Assembly (NCBI GenBank): GCA_037954015.1
Contig: CM075691.1
Coordinates: forward strand, 37,691,032-37,755,031
Direction: 5' to 3'
DNA: 64,000 nt
From: Psophocarpus tetragonolobus
Taxonomy: Eukaryota > Streptophyta > Magnoliopsida > Fabales > Fabaceae
Program-made: the position numbers and the translations under genes
The notes under the pieces: model-generated
What the model saw: only the letters and a program-made list of their open reading frames with translations
Told to the model about the DNA's origin: nothing
The model's database searches: none
Shown: in pieces, positions 10,277-22,078 of the stretch
Position numbering within the stretch: position 1 is the stretch's first letter
How the letters are laid out: every line of letters starts with the position of its first letter

Positions 10277-12621
10277 ATTAATAAACAAAAACTTCTAGAA
10301 ATTAAGATGAACGGGACAAATTAAATTGATTCATGTAATTTCATGTAATTTTTTTTTACTTGCATGTAGAAAACATTGTTGTGCAAGCAATTTTCAATAG
10401 GTGGCCCAAGGGTAACACAACTAAACTACAAACTTTAATCACTAATAAAATTTATTTGCCATTAGTTAATTTTTATTAAGTAAAAATTCCATAATATTAT
10501 ACAAGACACACATGTTGATAAAATGGTTGAACATATAGTTCTAATATATTTTTTAATCAAAATATGTGTGCAAAAGCTTCACAAAAGAGACAACCATCCT
10601 AACAAGGTTGTCATCACAAACTCTTACATTCATTTGTAGCACAACAATAAATAATTTAGAACATTTCTCTAGCTTTGAGATCTCATTCACGGTTGAGCCA
10701 AACCTAATTTGCAACTTTCTTGGTTTAGCCAAACCACCCAACTAATAATTCAGAGTTCTTTGTTCCACATGAATTTTCTTCACCCGTCAGATTCAAGACT
10801 TCATTCCTTTATAGAGATAACTCTATTTCCATATTTTCATGTGTACAAAAAGGAGGAGTTTTTGGAATAGTTGTTATATCCTTTAGAATGGCAAAGAGGG
10901 TGTTTTCTCACAATTGGTGTAGAAACAAGTATTTTTGTATTCCAACTGAATTACCTTAAAATTTATACTAAGGAGTTACATCAAGATTTTTTGAATTTCG
11001 TGAAATAATACTAAGTTTTTCTTCAAGTAGCTTGTCTTATTTATCATGTTTTTAACGAGCTCTTTATAGATACAGTTGGTAATGGATAAATTGTCATGGT
11101 ACATGTATTCTATTTAATAGGATTTTTCATCCTAAAGCTTTTCTATATTTCTTCAAAACTCATGACTACAATAATTTGTTAACTCATTTTGCATAAGCTC
11201 ATTATGCAGAATGAATCAAGTGTAACGTTAATAAAGAAAGTTTTTAAGAAAATATAAAAAAGTCTCATGATGAAAAATCATTAAAAAAAAAGAGTGCTTG
11301 ACCATTCATCCAATGAGATTGATGAATAAGTCATGGAAGACTTAGTTGAGAAGCATGACAAAAAAGGCAAATTAGACTTTCAATAGAGGTTTCACTTGAA
11401 GATGAAAGACCTAGTGTTATCCCACCAAAGTTAAAATCTCTATAAAACTCCTTAGTTTACATTTCAAAGTGATTCGGTTGGAAGATCAAAATGAGCTTCA
11501 TAAAGTTGTTATTCTGCAAAACCCTTGAAAATGCAACTACTCAGCGTCTACTTGGTTGGACTAAATAAATATTTCATCTGATAACACATGTTCCTTCTCT
11601 CTAAAAAAAATCTATACAGTTCTCTTGAGAGATTCTACTACTTTCTTCATCTATTTGATTGTCACTTGTTATACTATCTTTAACTATCCGATCTTCAATA
11701 ATTTGTTGATCTTGACCAGAGAAATTGATGAATTTTTTTTCTAGTCCTTCTGATACTTTAACACTGTTAATGTTCATTGGTTCCTTTTGAGAAAATAGGT
11801 TGCTCCGAGTTGTTTCCCATCTTTTCCACATATCCATGGGACTATTTTTTGGAAAATGTCCATCATACTCAACAATTCAAATAGATGAACATTGTGCTTT
11901 ATATGATAATCAAGAGTTGGTCTTTTTAACCGACTTCAAACTCCTTAAGCACAGATTTTGACACAAACACCTGACGCAAATTTTGAAACAGCTTCTTAGT
12001 TCTAATATACAAAGCACAAATTTTGATATAAATACTTAACACAACACAGATATAGACATTTCAACATGACTAATATCTAAAGATATAGGACATGAGACAC
12101 AAACACATATATATAAAAAGAGATATACTAAAATAAAATGAAATAATATTTTATTAAAGATATTTAAATGGACTTAAACTCAAATTAATATTTTTTAATA
12201 ATATTAGTATGATCATATAATATATGTACATATCTTCATGATCATACATTATCAAAGTACCAATACAAAATAGATCCATTTTCACCAAAACTATTTCTAT
12301 TTTCAACTAATGATGTTACAACAATCACATTCAGCAGACCACTATTTGTTCTCCTTAAACTTAAAACTCTGTTCTAGGAACTTTCACATTTAAAGAGGAT
12401 TTGGGATTAGATTAGTATCAATTCATATATATAATAGACATTTAAATTGTAAATAAACATTAAAATATACATATAGAAGAAAAAAGTAAAAGCCACAAAA
12501 ATTTATCATATTTACTGGTAACATCCATATTTTTATGCCCGTAGAGTCAACACCATTTCATTAAAGTGAAAGCCAAAGGTTATCTTGGAACCAATAAAAC
12601 ATTTTAGAATTCCATCAACAA
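10277..12621. other. Intergenic DNA with two unrecognised short ORFs
   Basis: Two - strand ORFs stand out from the background: 10741-10553 (62 codons, with a Lys/Arg-rich N-terminus) and 11837-11601 (78 codons, beginning MDMWKRWETTRSNLFSQKEP, acidic after the middle). The second has open sequence before its ATG. Neither is recognised and no splice sites linking them could be defended. They could be exons of a decayed gene on the - strand. Confidence 0.3.
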
Positions 12622-12689
12622 AAATGCCTTCCTCCTCAGACAGCTATAATAGGTTAAATGCCTTCCTCCTCAGACAGCTATAATAGGTT
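12622..12689. repeat. 34-bp tandem duplication
   Basis: 12622-12655 and 12656-12689 repeat AAATGCCTTCCTCCTCAGAC and the following 14 bases without a mismatch. A very young duplication. Confidence 0.85.
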
Positions 12690-12786
12690 GCTGTCACAGT
12701 TAAGAAGGGAGGGAAAGATAAGAAGGTCACAGTTTCAACTCCTCCTATTAACAAAATAACTCACATTTCTTAAACCTAACCTTTTT

Positions 12787-12796
12787 CTATAAAAAT
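12787..12796 (+). promoter_or_regulatory. Possible TATA box of a lost or unrecognised gene
   Basis: CTATAAAAAT is followed by a C/A-rich stretch (12800-12900) that resembles a plant 5' leader. A donor-like AG|GTGTGT follows near 13038. No downstream coding exon could be identified, so this may be a promoter remnant or chance. Confidence 0.25.
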
Positions 12797-12850
12797 TGCC
12801 TCCCACCAGCAGAGCTACAAGACCAATTTTGCAACAAACCCAACCAAAAC

Positions 12851-13231
12851 TCTCCCTTTCAAACCAATTTTCCAAATACTCTCAAACACAAAACAAATTT
12901 GAGTAATAATACACATACATTTCTCTAATTTATATATCTTATCAACACCTTTTATTTCTTTGTATTTCTCTTATCCTATTACATCATAAATCATATCATA
13001 CTTATATATCTTTCTCTTTTTTTTTCTTCTCACTAGGTGTGTCTCCCTTTCAAACCAATTTTCCAAATACTCTCAGACACAAAACAAATTTGAGTAATAA
13101 TACACATACATTTCTCTAATTTATATATCTTATCAACACCTTTTATTTCTTTGTATTTCTCTTATCCTATTACATCATAAATCATATCATACTTATATAT
13201 CTTTCTCTTTTTTCTTCTTCTCACTAGGTGT
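12851..13231. repeat. 191-bp tandem duplication
   Basis: 12851-13041 and 13042-13231 are nearly identical (TCTCCCTTTCAAACCAATTT through CACTAGGTGTG). The differences seen are one A/G change and a length change in a T run. It duplicates what may be a leader downstream of the TATA-like site at 12787. Confidence 0.9.
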
Positions 13232-13436
13232 GTAATAGCACATGAGGTGTATATATATCATTTTTCAACAAATTTAACAAAACACATCCCTCATCACCAT
13301 TCTCTAGTATAAAAAAACACAACAACAAAAAAATAAAAATATTCTAATCTAATAATAAAATATGAATCAAACCAACCAAAGTTTTGAATTTTTCAAATCA
13401 AAACAAAGGAAAAAAATAAGTTTATCCATCACATCT

Positions 13437-13619
13437 TTAAAATCCCATATAAAGAAGCAAAGAGAGAGAAGACCAACCATGAATGGAAGAAATGTCAGTG
13501 TCAAGGACCTGTGCTCTCTTCAGGTTTTTGAAGTAGAAAGCACCAACCCTCACATGATTATTCCTTAAAGGAAGCCACTTGCTCTTCAACATGTCTTCCT
13601 TTAGACTGCCAAATGTCAA
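13437..13619 (-). CDS. Unrecognised 60-codon ORF
   Basis: The - strand ORF starts MTFGSLKEDMLKSKWLPLRN and ends in a hydrophobic Leu-rich stretch. Its base composition is more balanced than its surroundings, which is the only reason to record it. No family was recognised. An overlapping + strand ORF (13362-13568) is equally long, so strand is uncertain. It may be an exon remnant of the region that has a TATA-like site at 12787. Confidence 0.15.
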   Translation of the reverse strand: MTFGSLKEDMLKSKWLPLRNNHVRVGAFYFKNLKRAQVLDTDISSIHGWSSLSLLLYMGF

Positions 13620-14857
13620 TGGAAAGGAAATTTGAGAAGTCTTTAAGGTTTCATTACTTCTACTACTAAGTATTATTAATGATGAGTGGTAGTTACAATG
13701 ACAAAAGTTAATTAAAAATAAAGATATTAATTTATAAATATATTAATGAATATTTTTATTGGTATGCAATAATGTCAAACAACTGGTTTTGGAACAGAGG
13801 TGCTAGTTTTTTCTAAGAAAATATAAGGATTAATAGTAACTAACTGGTAAAAATATAAACACCGCATATTTCCTTGTTTTAACTTTTGTTTTTGGGGTAG
13901 AATATTATAAGTATATATTGGAAAGAAAAGGAAGATTGAATTGAAAATGCAAACCGACCACTATTCTTTTTTAGTGGAATGGACTATCAACCACTAAGAG
14001 AAATTTATATTGATACAGGAGATATTATACCATTTAAATCACTTAAATACATAAAAGATAAGAGATTTGAGACAAAATGAAAAATACCATACCAGTATTG
14101 CTAATCCCACAATCAATATATTATTTTTTTAAAAGTTATAATATAAGAAATAAAATATGTAAAAAAATGTGTGTTATTAACTTTATTAATTCTTATTAAT
14201 ACGATGAAGATCCACTTAAATTAAGAACATCATGCATATAATAATTTATAATATTTTTCCTATTATTTAGCCGTATATAGTATATGAATTAAAATTGGAA
14301 AATATAAAAAATATAAATAACAAAGTTAAATAAAACATTACAAAGAAAATTAAATTGCAAATTAATTATAAACTCTTACACATCATGATTCTTTTCACAA
14401 AATTCCATAACTCCTCCATCAATTAAATTTACCTGTCAAGAAATAGAAGAATGAAACAAAAATAATTTATCATGATAATATATTGATAAAGGTTTTATTT
14501 TATTTTTCTAATTTATTTATTTTTATCTTTCAGTTATTTAATTTTATTTGATTTTTTGTCAATTGTAATAATTTTTAGATATTAAAATTGTAGCATTTTT
14601 GTCAATGGTTATTATAGAAAATTTTTGGCAAAATCAACAGGTTAAGAAAATAAATAGATAAAAATATGAAAGTGCAAACTAAAAAACATGCAAAAATATT
14701 TAAATGAAAGTTATTGTTAAAATTGAAAACTACTAATTAAGCCACTAATAAAAAGAGGAAAGCTAATAGTTTGTATTTATTATAAGAAAATTATTGATAA
14801 TGTTGAGTAATGACTAAAACCGGAGTTATTGAAAAAGTATAAGAAATATATTCATAT
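13620..14857. other. AT-rich intergenic DNA
   Basis: No gene or RNA recognised. Low-complexity A/T sequence only. Confidence 0.6.
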
Positions 14858-15028
14858 GAGTTTAATGGTTATATACTAAAAGAGTTATAATGTTCAATCA
14901 CAACTCTTTATTTATATGACTTTTAAAGTATTAATACATAAAATCAACAAATTTAACCGTAAATAAAAAATTGTAATGAAATATTAGTATAAAACTTTTT
15001 ATATCGACTATGCATACTAATTAAACTC
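14858..15028. mobile_element. MULE-type MITE, copy C
   Basis: Begins GAGTTTAATGGTTATA and ends ATACTAATTAAACTC. The interior contains the family signatures TTCAATCACAACTCT and TATATGACTTTTAAAG. The 9-bp flanks TATTCATAT and CATTTATAT match at seven positions. Confidence 0.6.
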
Positions 15029-15491
15029 CATTTATATTCACATAACTATCTACACATAAATCTCATATCAAACTCGATATCACTTTGTTAAGTGGTTTAA
15101 AGTGGTTTTTAAACCCTTTGATGTGGAACAACATATATTACTATATATGTACTTGCTTTAAATAATTTACATTTTAAAGAAATTTATTATCAACTAAGAC
15201 ATGATCTAAGTAGTGTATCAAAGTGGGTCAAAATATTTTCACCAACTATTTAAATATTTATAATAAATAATAAGTTTTATAAAAAACATTTAATATCAAT
15301 TATATGTATAAAATTATTGACAAAATCTTTAACTAAAAAATTAAACAAAGATCAATTGAATAATTTTTTTGTACTAATATATATTTTTCAAAATAATTAT
15401 TTTTTTATACATATATAAAACATTATAGAGGGATGTAAATTGACTAACATTAAGGTGAGAACCTTACATGGCGTTGATGTTATTTGGACCC

Positions 15492-15695
15492 TTAATTTCG
15501 GATTGTGTTTTTGGATCCACCACCACCGACAATAATGCATTGGGGTTGAAAGTGACAGGGACTTTTGTGTTCATCAAGAGGTTGCCCTTGCACTGAGATC
15601 GGACTTTCAGATTCACCAGAAGTGTCATTGCCATTTCGGGATGCTAGGAGAAAAGCCATTGACAGAACAGGCTTTTTCAACAAAGTTAATCTCAA
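15492..15695 (-). CDS. Possible small peptide exon, unrecognised
   Basis: This open frame of 67 codons includes an ATG (15657-15659 on the - strand) with residues MAFLLASRNGNDTSGE, a Ser/Glu-rich middle, then DEHKSPCHFQPQC and a Gly-rich end. A pyrimidine-rich stretch lies just upstream, as for a splice acceptor. About 70 bases of the end of this ORF (GTTGAAAGTGACAGGGACTT region) are repeated, diverged, at 15990-16060. A TATA-like TTATATAAAG lies on the - strand near 16280. It could be a small secreted peptide gene or a decayed fragment; it is not recognised. Confidence 0.2.
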   Translation of the reverse strand: MRLTLLKKPVLSMAFLLASRNGNDTSGESESPISVQGQPLDEHKSPCHFQPQCIIVGGGGSKNTIRN

Positions 15696-16289
15696 AGAGG
15701 AAGAAATTTAAAATTAATATTAAAGCTTGTAATACACCTGTCAAATATCTAATGTAAGTGTCAATCAAATGGTACCAAAAAAAAATTAAAAGTCATTCTA
15801 AAGTTTGTGTCATCACACAGAGAATCTGAATCTCTTTGGGGGGGAAAGCGTTAAGGCCTCCCTTGCCCCCTTTGGATCTATCACTCCTAAAAGGAATGAA
15901 GTTGTTATCAACTTAGTAACATTGAGAATAATTGATTCAACAAAAGTTTAGCCCTTTTCAAAATCAAAATATGTCATAGCAACAACATCACGTGGGGGTT
16001 GAAAGTGACAAGGACTTTTGAATCTATCAACAGGTTGCCTTTGTGCTGAGGTTGCCTTTGTGATGAGGTTAAACTAAATGACATCGAGAACAATTGATTC
16101 ATAAAACATTTAGCACTTTTGAAAAACCAAAATCTCATAACAAGAGTAATAAAATCAACAGAGAAAACTTACTTGATTGCATGACAATAATTCGACAATA
16201 ATTTTAAAAGATAAATGAATGAATGTATCATTTAAGGTTGGAGATTGTTAGGGTTTTAGAAAGGATAGAAGATGCAAGACTTTATATAA

Positions 16290-17261
16290 TAAAGGGAGGG
16301 GGAGGGTGAGAGTCCTACTTTAATCGACTCAAATTTGTACTAGCATGTACGAGCATTCAAGTTGTACTAGCTGCACGAACATTTAAAAAAAAAATGAAAG
16401 ATGAGATAATACTAGCGGCATGTGTGCCATATGGCAAAGCCAACTCATGGTCCACTAAATGATATAGTCATATTATGTAAAGGTTTGGTATGAATGCCAT
16501 ATGGTAAAATGTATATCTAGTCTATTCAAATAGGTGGAGCACACATAGTTGTAGCATGAATATCACGTGATAAACAAATTCATTTTATGTATATAATCCA
16601 CTCAATAAAATTATGCTTGCTAACACATAGTTTATGAATGAAAAACAAAAATAATATAAAGTGAGACTAAATTATAACATATGGTAAGAACTGAAAATGA
16701 TTTCTTTATTTGAATAATATTATTGAGGATAGGTAAAAATGTATAGGCTAAATTAGTACCTTTACTTTCTTTTTCTCAATTTTAGTTCCCTTAATTTTAA
16801 AAATTGGCAATTTGAATGCCTCTATTTTGATTTTAACCCCATAATTTTTATCATTCTAATTTCTAAAATTTTAGATTTTAGTCGTCCTATTTTTTAAAAA
16901 TTCACCATTTCAATAAATTTTGCATCAAATAGTTCACTTATTAAGTTATTCTTACCCAAACAAATAAAAAAAAGGCTTAGATATCCTTTTGGTCCCTGGA
17001 AATAGTATCTTTTTGGTCTTGGTCGTTTGATGTTTTTTCTTTCATTTCATCCCTACAATATGTTCTTTTCTTTGTAGAAAAACATCCTTACTATTTGTCA
17101 CGCATTGTTAAAAGTTGATATGGATAATGAGTTTTAAATTTATTTTATGCCTAATGCTAGCTACCTTCTCTAGTTCTTCCTCTTGTTCCACCAATTTAGA
17201 CAGGTGAGAGGTGGATTCAACTAAGAAAAACAAGTATGGCAATATTAGAGGCTTTATAGGC
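16290..17261. other. Intergenic DNA
   Basis: No gene. 16740-17060 has the T-rich wording (repeats of TTTGGTC/TTAGTCC type) often seen in noncoding plant transposons, but no termini were found. Confidence 0.4.
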
Positions 17262-17495
17262 TCACTTGATGAAGTGACTAATATCCATATTTGAAAGTAA
17301 GGAATGAGATAGGGTTTTCAGAAGAGGAAAATGATTTTGTTTAGGGAAAAATAAAATCAAGGGTTTTGAATAAGGTGTCAGGAAAAAGGCGTTGGGGTCA
17401 GCAGCCAAAGATCCCATACATTGTGTTGATTTTGAAGACCAATGGATAATTTTATATATTATTTTAGATTTTGATTTTTCTTTTAAATATGACAA
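17262..17495 (-). CDS. Unrecognised 77-codon ORF
   Basis: An internal Met at about 17418 gives MGSLAADPNAFFLTPYSKPL followed by a basic, hydroxyl-rich, hydrophobic stretch. The composition is compatible with an organelle transit peptide exon, but there is no recognised mature domain downstream. It abuts a (TA)n run. It may be a gene fragment or chance. Confidence 0.15.
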   Translation of the reverse strand: MSYLKEKSKSKIIYKIIHWSSKSTQCMGSLAADPNAFFLTPYSKPLILFFPKQNHFPLLKTLSHSLLSNMDISHFIK

Positions 17496-17500
17496 ATAAA

Positions 17501-17525
17501 TATATATATATATATATATATATAT
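17501..17525. repeat. (TA)n microsatellite
   Basis: 25 bases of pure TA repeat. Confidence 0.95.
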
Positions 17526-18880
17526 GGATGTGATGTATTGATTATTTAGAACTTAGGCTTGCATAATCTTTTATATTCTCTTGCCCTTAGTTTGTGGTAT
17601 AAGTCAAAGCATGTTTCAATCCTTTATAATCTCCATTTTTGAACAAGTGCAATCAATTGCTTGCTAAAGTAATTAATTAGGCACTCTTCTACCCAAACAC
17701 TTTATTCTTTAATTACAAAATATTATAGAAATTTGTTCATTTAAATACTAAACTTGACACCTAGATAAATGATTCACGACACACAATACAAACTTATTTT
17801 CCAAAATTGTGATATAATAAAACATAGACATATAAGTTTACACATTAACTTTAAAAATCGCCTTTAGAATATTCCCAATTAATAAAGCTCATGATAAAAC
17901 TTTAAATAATTTTATACATAATGAAAACTTATTAACTAATCCTTTCTAACCTAATGTCATACCTAATCAAAGCAGCTCAATAGAGAGAGGTAAAGAAAAG
18001 CTAGAGCTTCATCAGCTATGATATCATCAAGATCTTGTTCACCTAAAAGTGGCGTTCAACCCAAACAAAATGCAACAACAAGAAACAAGGGGTGAGAATA
18101 TTTCTCATGCATGTTAAGGCACATATAAAGAGAATGAGCAGTAAACTAAAGTACAACAAATAAACATATAAATTCATTCCACACCTATGACATAAATTAT
18201 ACATCCACACACATAAATTCATTCATGCTAGTGATGCTCATGCAAGCTCTCTTAGGTACACACCTGAAGCGGTCATCTTCTGGCCAGTAACATGTAGGTA
18301 TAACCATCTCACCATAGGTCCATCCAAAGTGAATCTTCTTCTACACTAGTAACATGTAGGTACAACTGTGCAATACAAAACATGAGAATAAGGATCCCTT
18401 GCGGAAATGCTCGAGGCAGATGTAGTAGATCCTTTCTCAATAGGGTTAAGAGTGACGTCCCATGCTTGTATGATAAGGATGGCAACCGAGGGAGGAGAAT
18501 CGTCGACAACTCTGGTACTAGACTGGGAATCCATAAGAAAAGAACAAAGGAAAATGGTTAAAGAATCGAAATACCTAGAGGAAAGAAAAATGGGAGACTC
18601 AGAGCTTGGAAGTGGAGTAGAAGCAATTGAGAGCAATAACCACTTGTCCCCTATTTATAACTTGAAGGCTCATAGAGGCCCAAGAGCGGGTAAATGATCA
18701 TCGTTAGATCATCCAAGATCTACGACCTAAATTCATTACCATTTCAAATCTCATCGAACCCTTTTATGAACCCAAAAAGAATCTGACAAGTACATTATAT
18801 ATAGCAAAAAAGGAGGGAAAATTTGGTTGCCCTAAAATAGGCTGAACAATTCCTACCAAGCCTGCATCATAAATGCCTCA
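17526..18880. other. Intergenic DNA with noncoding repeat-like part
   Basis: No intact gene. 18240-18700 is less AT-rich than its neighbours. It contains a repeated AGTAACATGTAGGTA (18287 and 18346) and ORFs on both strands of 66-96 codons that match no family I know. This looks like internal sequence of a retrotransposon that lost its coding part. Confidence 0.35.
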
Positions 18881-19330
18881 ACAAGCTACCCTTTACATCT
18901 CTAATAATGTCGTCGTCGCTTCATTCCTTCATGCTGGTGGGGTTGTATACTGGAGGAACCCCCGGACCAGACCTATTTGTAAGGTTGGGCCTACTCCCAG
19001 CACAGCCAAGTATCTCAGCTCAGGTAAGAGTTATCATTCCTAAAGTGAAAAGTTCAAAATACCCTTTTCATGTAAATCTAAACTCTAATGACACAAGTTC
19101 AAGCCCAAAAAGGTAAACACTATAAATAGCAGATGACAAGTATAGTTTTGACTACTAAATATTATATTGCTTTCCTACTGACATACTGTACTTTGAGAGC
19201 ATAATCAACTCCCCTCTGATTTGAGTATTAAAGTGCATTTATAGGTATCCACCTATACTAGCTCAAAGTAGCTATTGTAGAGGAGGTTCAAAGTGTTGAA
19301 GGAAGATCCAGTGATATCAAGAAACTTGGT
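18880..19330 (+). mobile_element. LTR-like remnant of a Tat/Ogre-type element
   Basis: A TATA-like CACTATAAATAGC (about 19118) is followed about 90 bases later by GATTTGAGTATTAAAGTGCA and GGTATCCACC. This pattern recurs at 43286-43325 (TGACTTGAGTATTCGAGTGT then GGTACCTACC), and as recalled is typical of plant Tat/Ogre LTR downstream parts. The block 18905-19020 (AATGTCGTCGTCGCTTCATT) also has a counterpart at 44330-44430. No TG...CA boundaries could be fixed. Confidence 0.4.
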
Positions 19331-19352
19331 TAGTGTCTGTAGGAATAGACTT

Positions 19353-20019
19353 AGAGTTTGATTGATTTTGTTTTGCTTTTTAGTTTTAAAAAATGTTTTA
19401 AAAAATAGTTTTTAAGAATTATATTTTGAGTTTTTCAAAACAAAAATAGAAAATTGAAAAACAAAACTACTTTCTTTTTCTTTTTTAGTTTTTAAAAACT
19501 AAAAAATATATTTGTTTTTTAAAATATTTTTAAGAAATCACTAACCCAACAACTTTTTTAGTCTTTAAGTACTAAAATACTGAAAATAGTTTTACAAAAC
19601 TGTTTCTAAACAAACACTTAGTGCTCGTTAGGCAATAGTTTTATAAAACTATTTTTAGTATTTTAGCATTTAAAAACTAAAAAATTTGTTTGGTTATTGT
19701 TTTCTTAAAAAAAATTTCAAAAATAATTCTAGTTTTTTAGCTTTTAAAAATGAAAAAACAGGAACAACTGTAAATAGTTTTGCTTTTTAATTTTCTATTT
19801 TTGTTTTGAAAACTCAAAATACAATAAATAAGAATATGTTATTTTTTGCTTTTCATTAATGACATTTTTTTAAATATGAACAAGTTTTTCAACTTTATAT
19901 TTTAAAAATAGTTTTCAAATAACATTTATTAAATAAATTTTTTTTCTCTTATTGCAGAAAATAGTTTTTATTAAATTCTTTTAAAAAATTAAAAAACAAA
20001 AACAAATCAATAAGACTCT
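19353..20019. mobile_element. Foldback element 1
   Basis: The two halves are inverted copies of about 300 bp. The left begins AGAGTTTGATTGATTTTG and the right ends CAAATCAATAAGACTCT. Each half contains stretches such as AAAATACTGAAAATAGTTTT or their complements. The halves meet near 19625 (AAACAAACACTTAGTGCTCG). No ORF lies inside. No clear target duplication was seen. A second copy is at 21022-21823. Confidence 0.6.
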
Positions 20020-20467
20020 TAATTACTTGATCTTGCCAAAATCGTTTCCATCACTCCTTCAAAGTCACATCTAACGTAGTAACATTGAGGGTTAACATCA
20101 TCTAATTTAAAACCATCAAGGAAGGACCAAATGAATAAAATAATTGAAAGATTATAATAAAATTAGAATTGTTTTTAAAAGATAAAAGACATGCATACAA
20201 CTGATATAAAGTATTCACTTCTTTAATTTTTTTAAAAGAAAAGGATGACAAGATGTTATTTGGGTTTTGCAACCTAAAGCAGTGGAACCGAACCACATGG
20301 AAGAAGGGCTTAAGCCGCAAAGTGCAACAACCATCGCTGTTTGTATAGTTGAAAACACGACACCAGACACTAAGTACGTACTTTTGAATGGCCTTATAAT
20401 TTATTATCGAAACTATTATCCTTTTTATACCAGATTTAAGGTTATAGGATTTGAGTAATTTTTTATA
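20020..20467. other. Intergenic DNA, possible orphan exon
   Basis: A less AT-rich island at 20270-20375 has an open + frame (residues HMEEGLKPQSATTIAVCIVE) between an AG and a GT. It is not recognised and is too short to call. Confidence 0.2.
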
Positions 20468-20660
20468 GAGTTTAATTGGTATGCACTTTTACTTAATTGG
20501 TATGCACTTTTACACTGACATTCAATCATGACTTTTTATTGATGTGACTTTTAAAATAGTAATGAGTAAAGTCAACAAATCTACCATGAATAAAGGATTT
20601 TGATTTACTGTCAGTATAAAAACTTTTTCTTTACACTAACAGTGTATACCAATTAAACTT
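20468..20660. mobile_element. MULE-type MITE, copy D
   Basis: The best-preserved copy. The left terminus is GAGTTTAATTGGTATGCA and the right terminus is TGTATACCAATTAAACTT. The 9-bp flanks TTTTTTATA are identical at 20459-20467 and 20661-20669, so the superfamily is most likely Mutator-like. A 22-base piece next to the left terminus is duplicated (AATTGGTATGCACTTTTAC twice). Confidence 0.75.
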
Positions 20661-21021
20661 TTTTTTATAAACACTTTTAGAAAAAATATAAAAAATTCAA
20701 ACTAACTTTTCATAATTTTTTTAATGATATTAAATTTTTTACAAATTAATTTTTAAAAGTTTTGCATTTTTGAAAAAAACTATGTGGGATAAAAGCTAAT
20801 TTTAGTTAAGATTAGTTAAAAAAAATTCTTTTTTTTTATTTTTTTTGTATTTTTTTTTTATAGAATTGTTTAGAGAAACTTATGCAAACATGTCATAGTT
20901 ATAAACTTCTATTGCTAGACTTGGGTGTAATTACGTTTTATTGCTTTCATTTACTCAAGTTTGTACCATAAGTTTATTGAATGTATGTATAACATGACGG
21001 CTAGCTTGTTGTTACTTATTT

Positions 21022-21823
21022 AGGGCTTGATTAGTTTGATTTTGTTTTTTAGTTTTCAAAAATAGTTTTTAAAAACTGTTTTTGGGAAGAAAAAAAAAAC
21101 TTGTTTGGCAAGTAATATTTGAAAACTGTTTTGAAGATGTAAAAATGAAAAAATTTGTTCATGTTTATTAGAATTTCATTAATGAAAAGCAAAAAATAAC
21201 ATATTCTCATTGTATTTTGAGTTTTCAAAACAAAAACTAAAAAATGAAAAGTAAAACTACTTTCAGCTATTCTAATTTTTTAGTTTTTAAAAACTAAAAA
21301 ACCAGAACTGTTTTCGAAAACACTACCCAAGCAAGTTTTTTAGTTTTTAAAAACTAAAATACTGAAAATAGTTTTATAAAATTGTTGCTAAACAAGCACT
21401 TTATTCTCTAAAATGAGATTTAAAGCACTTTTTTTTAATAGAAAAAATTGTTTGTTTGAGAACAGTTTTATAAAACTGTTTTCAATATTTTAATATTTAA
21501 AAACTAAAAATTCATTTAGTTTCTATTTTTTTAAAATAGTTTTTGAAAATAGTTCTAATTTTTTAATTTTTAAGAACTAAAAAACAGGAATAATTATAAT
21601 AGTTTTTTTCTAATTTTCTATTTTTATTTTGAAAACTCAAGATACAATAAAAATATGTTGTTTTTTATTTTTCATTAATGAAATTTCAATAAATATGAAC
21701 ATTTTTTTCATTTTCACATTTTTAAAATAATTTTCAAATAACACTTATAAGAAAAGTTTTTTTTTCTTCTTTTGAAAAATAATTTTCAAAAGCTAAAAAA
21801 TAAAATCAAACTAATCAATTCTT
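21022..21823. mobile_element. Foldback element 2
   Basis: The left half begins GGGCTTGATTAGTTTGATTT and the right half ends AAATCAAACTAATCAATTC, with inverted similarity through about 370 bp on each side. A short spacer near 21400-21450 contains TAAAGCACTTTT. It shares its sequence with element 1 at 19353-20019. No ORF. Confidence 0.65.
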
Positions 21824-22078
21824 TGGTTTAACCATTTTCCCAGTATTGACAACCTCTGAATTTGCAAACACGCACATCCATCGTTACCACATACTTTCTC
21901 TTTTGTAATTCCACTGCAACAGGCACTGCAGCCCTTGTTTATGTTATGCAGCCATAGTCACATGTTTTATGCTTTACTCAATACATATGACTTTTTATTG
22001 TTAATTATGAATGTGTCATGGATTTTTAGTTTGTTTGTTTTTATTATTTAATTTGTAAGTATACTATATAAGTTGTTC

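Noticed and set aside
18407..18697. 96-codon + strand ORF (and 96 codons antisense)
   Set aside because: Open on both strands, no recognised domain; probably retroelement-derived noncoding sequence.
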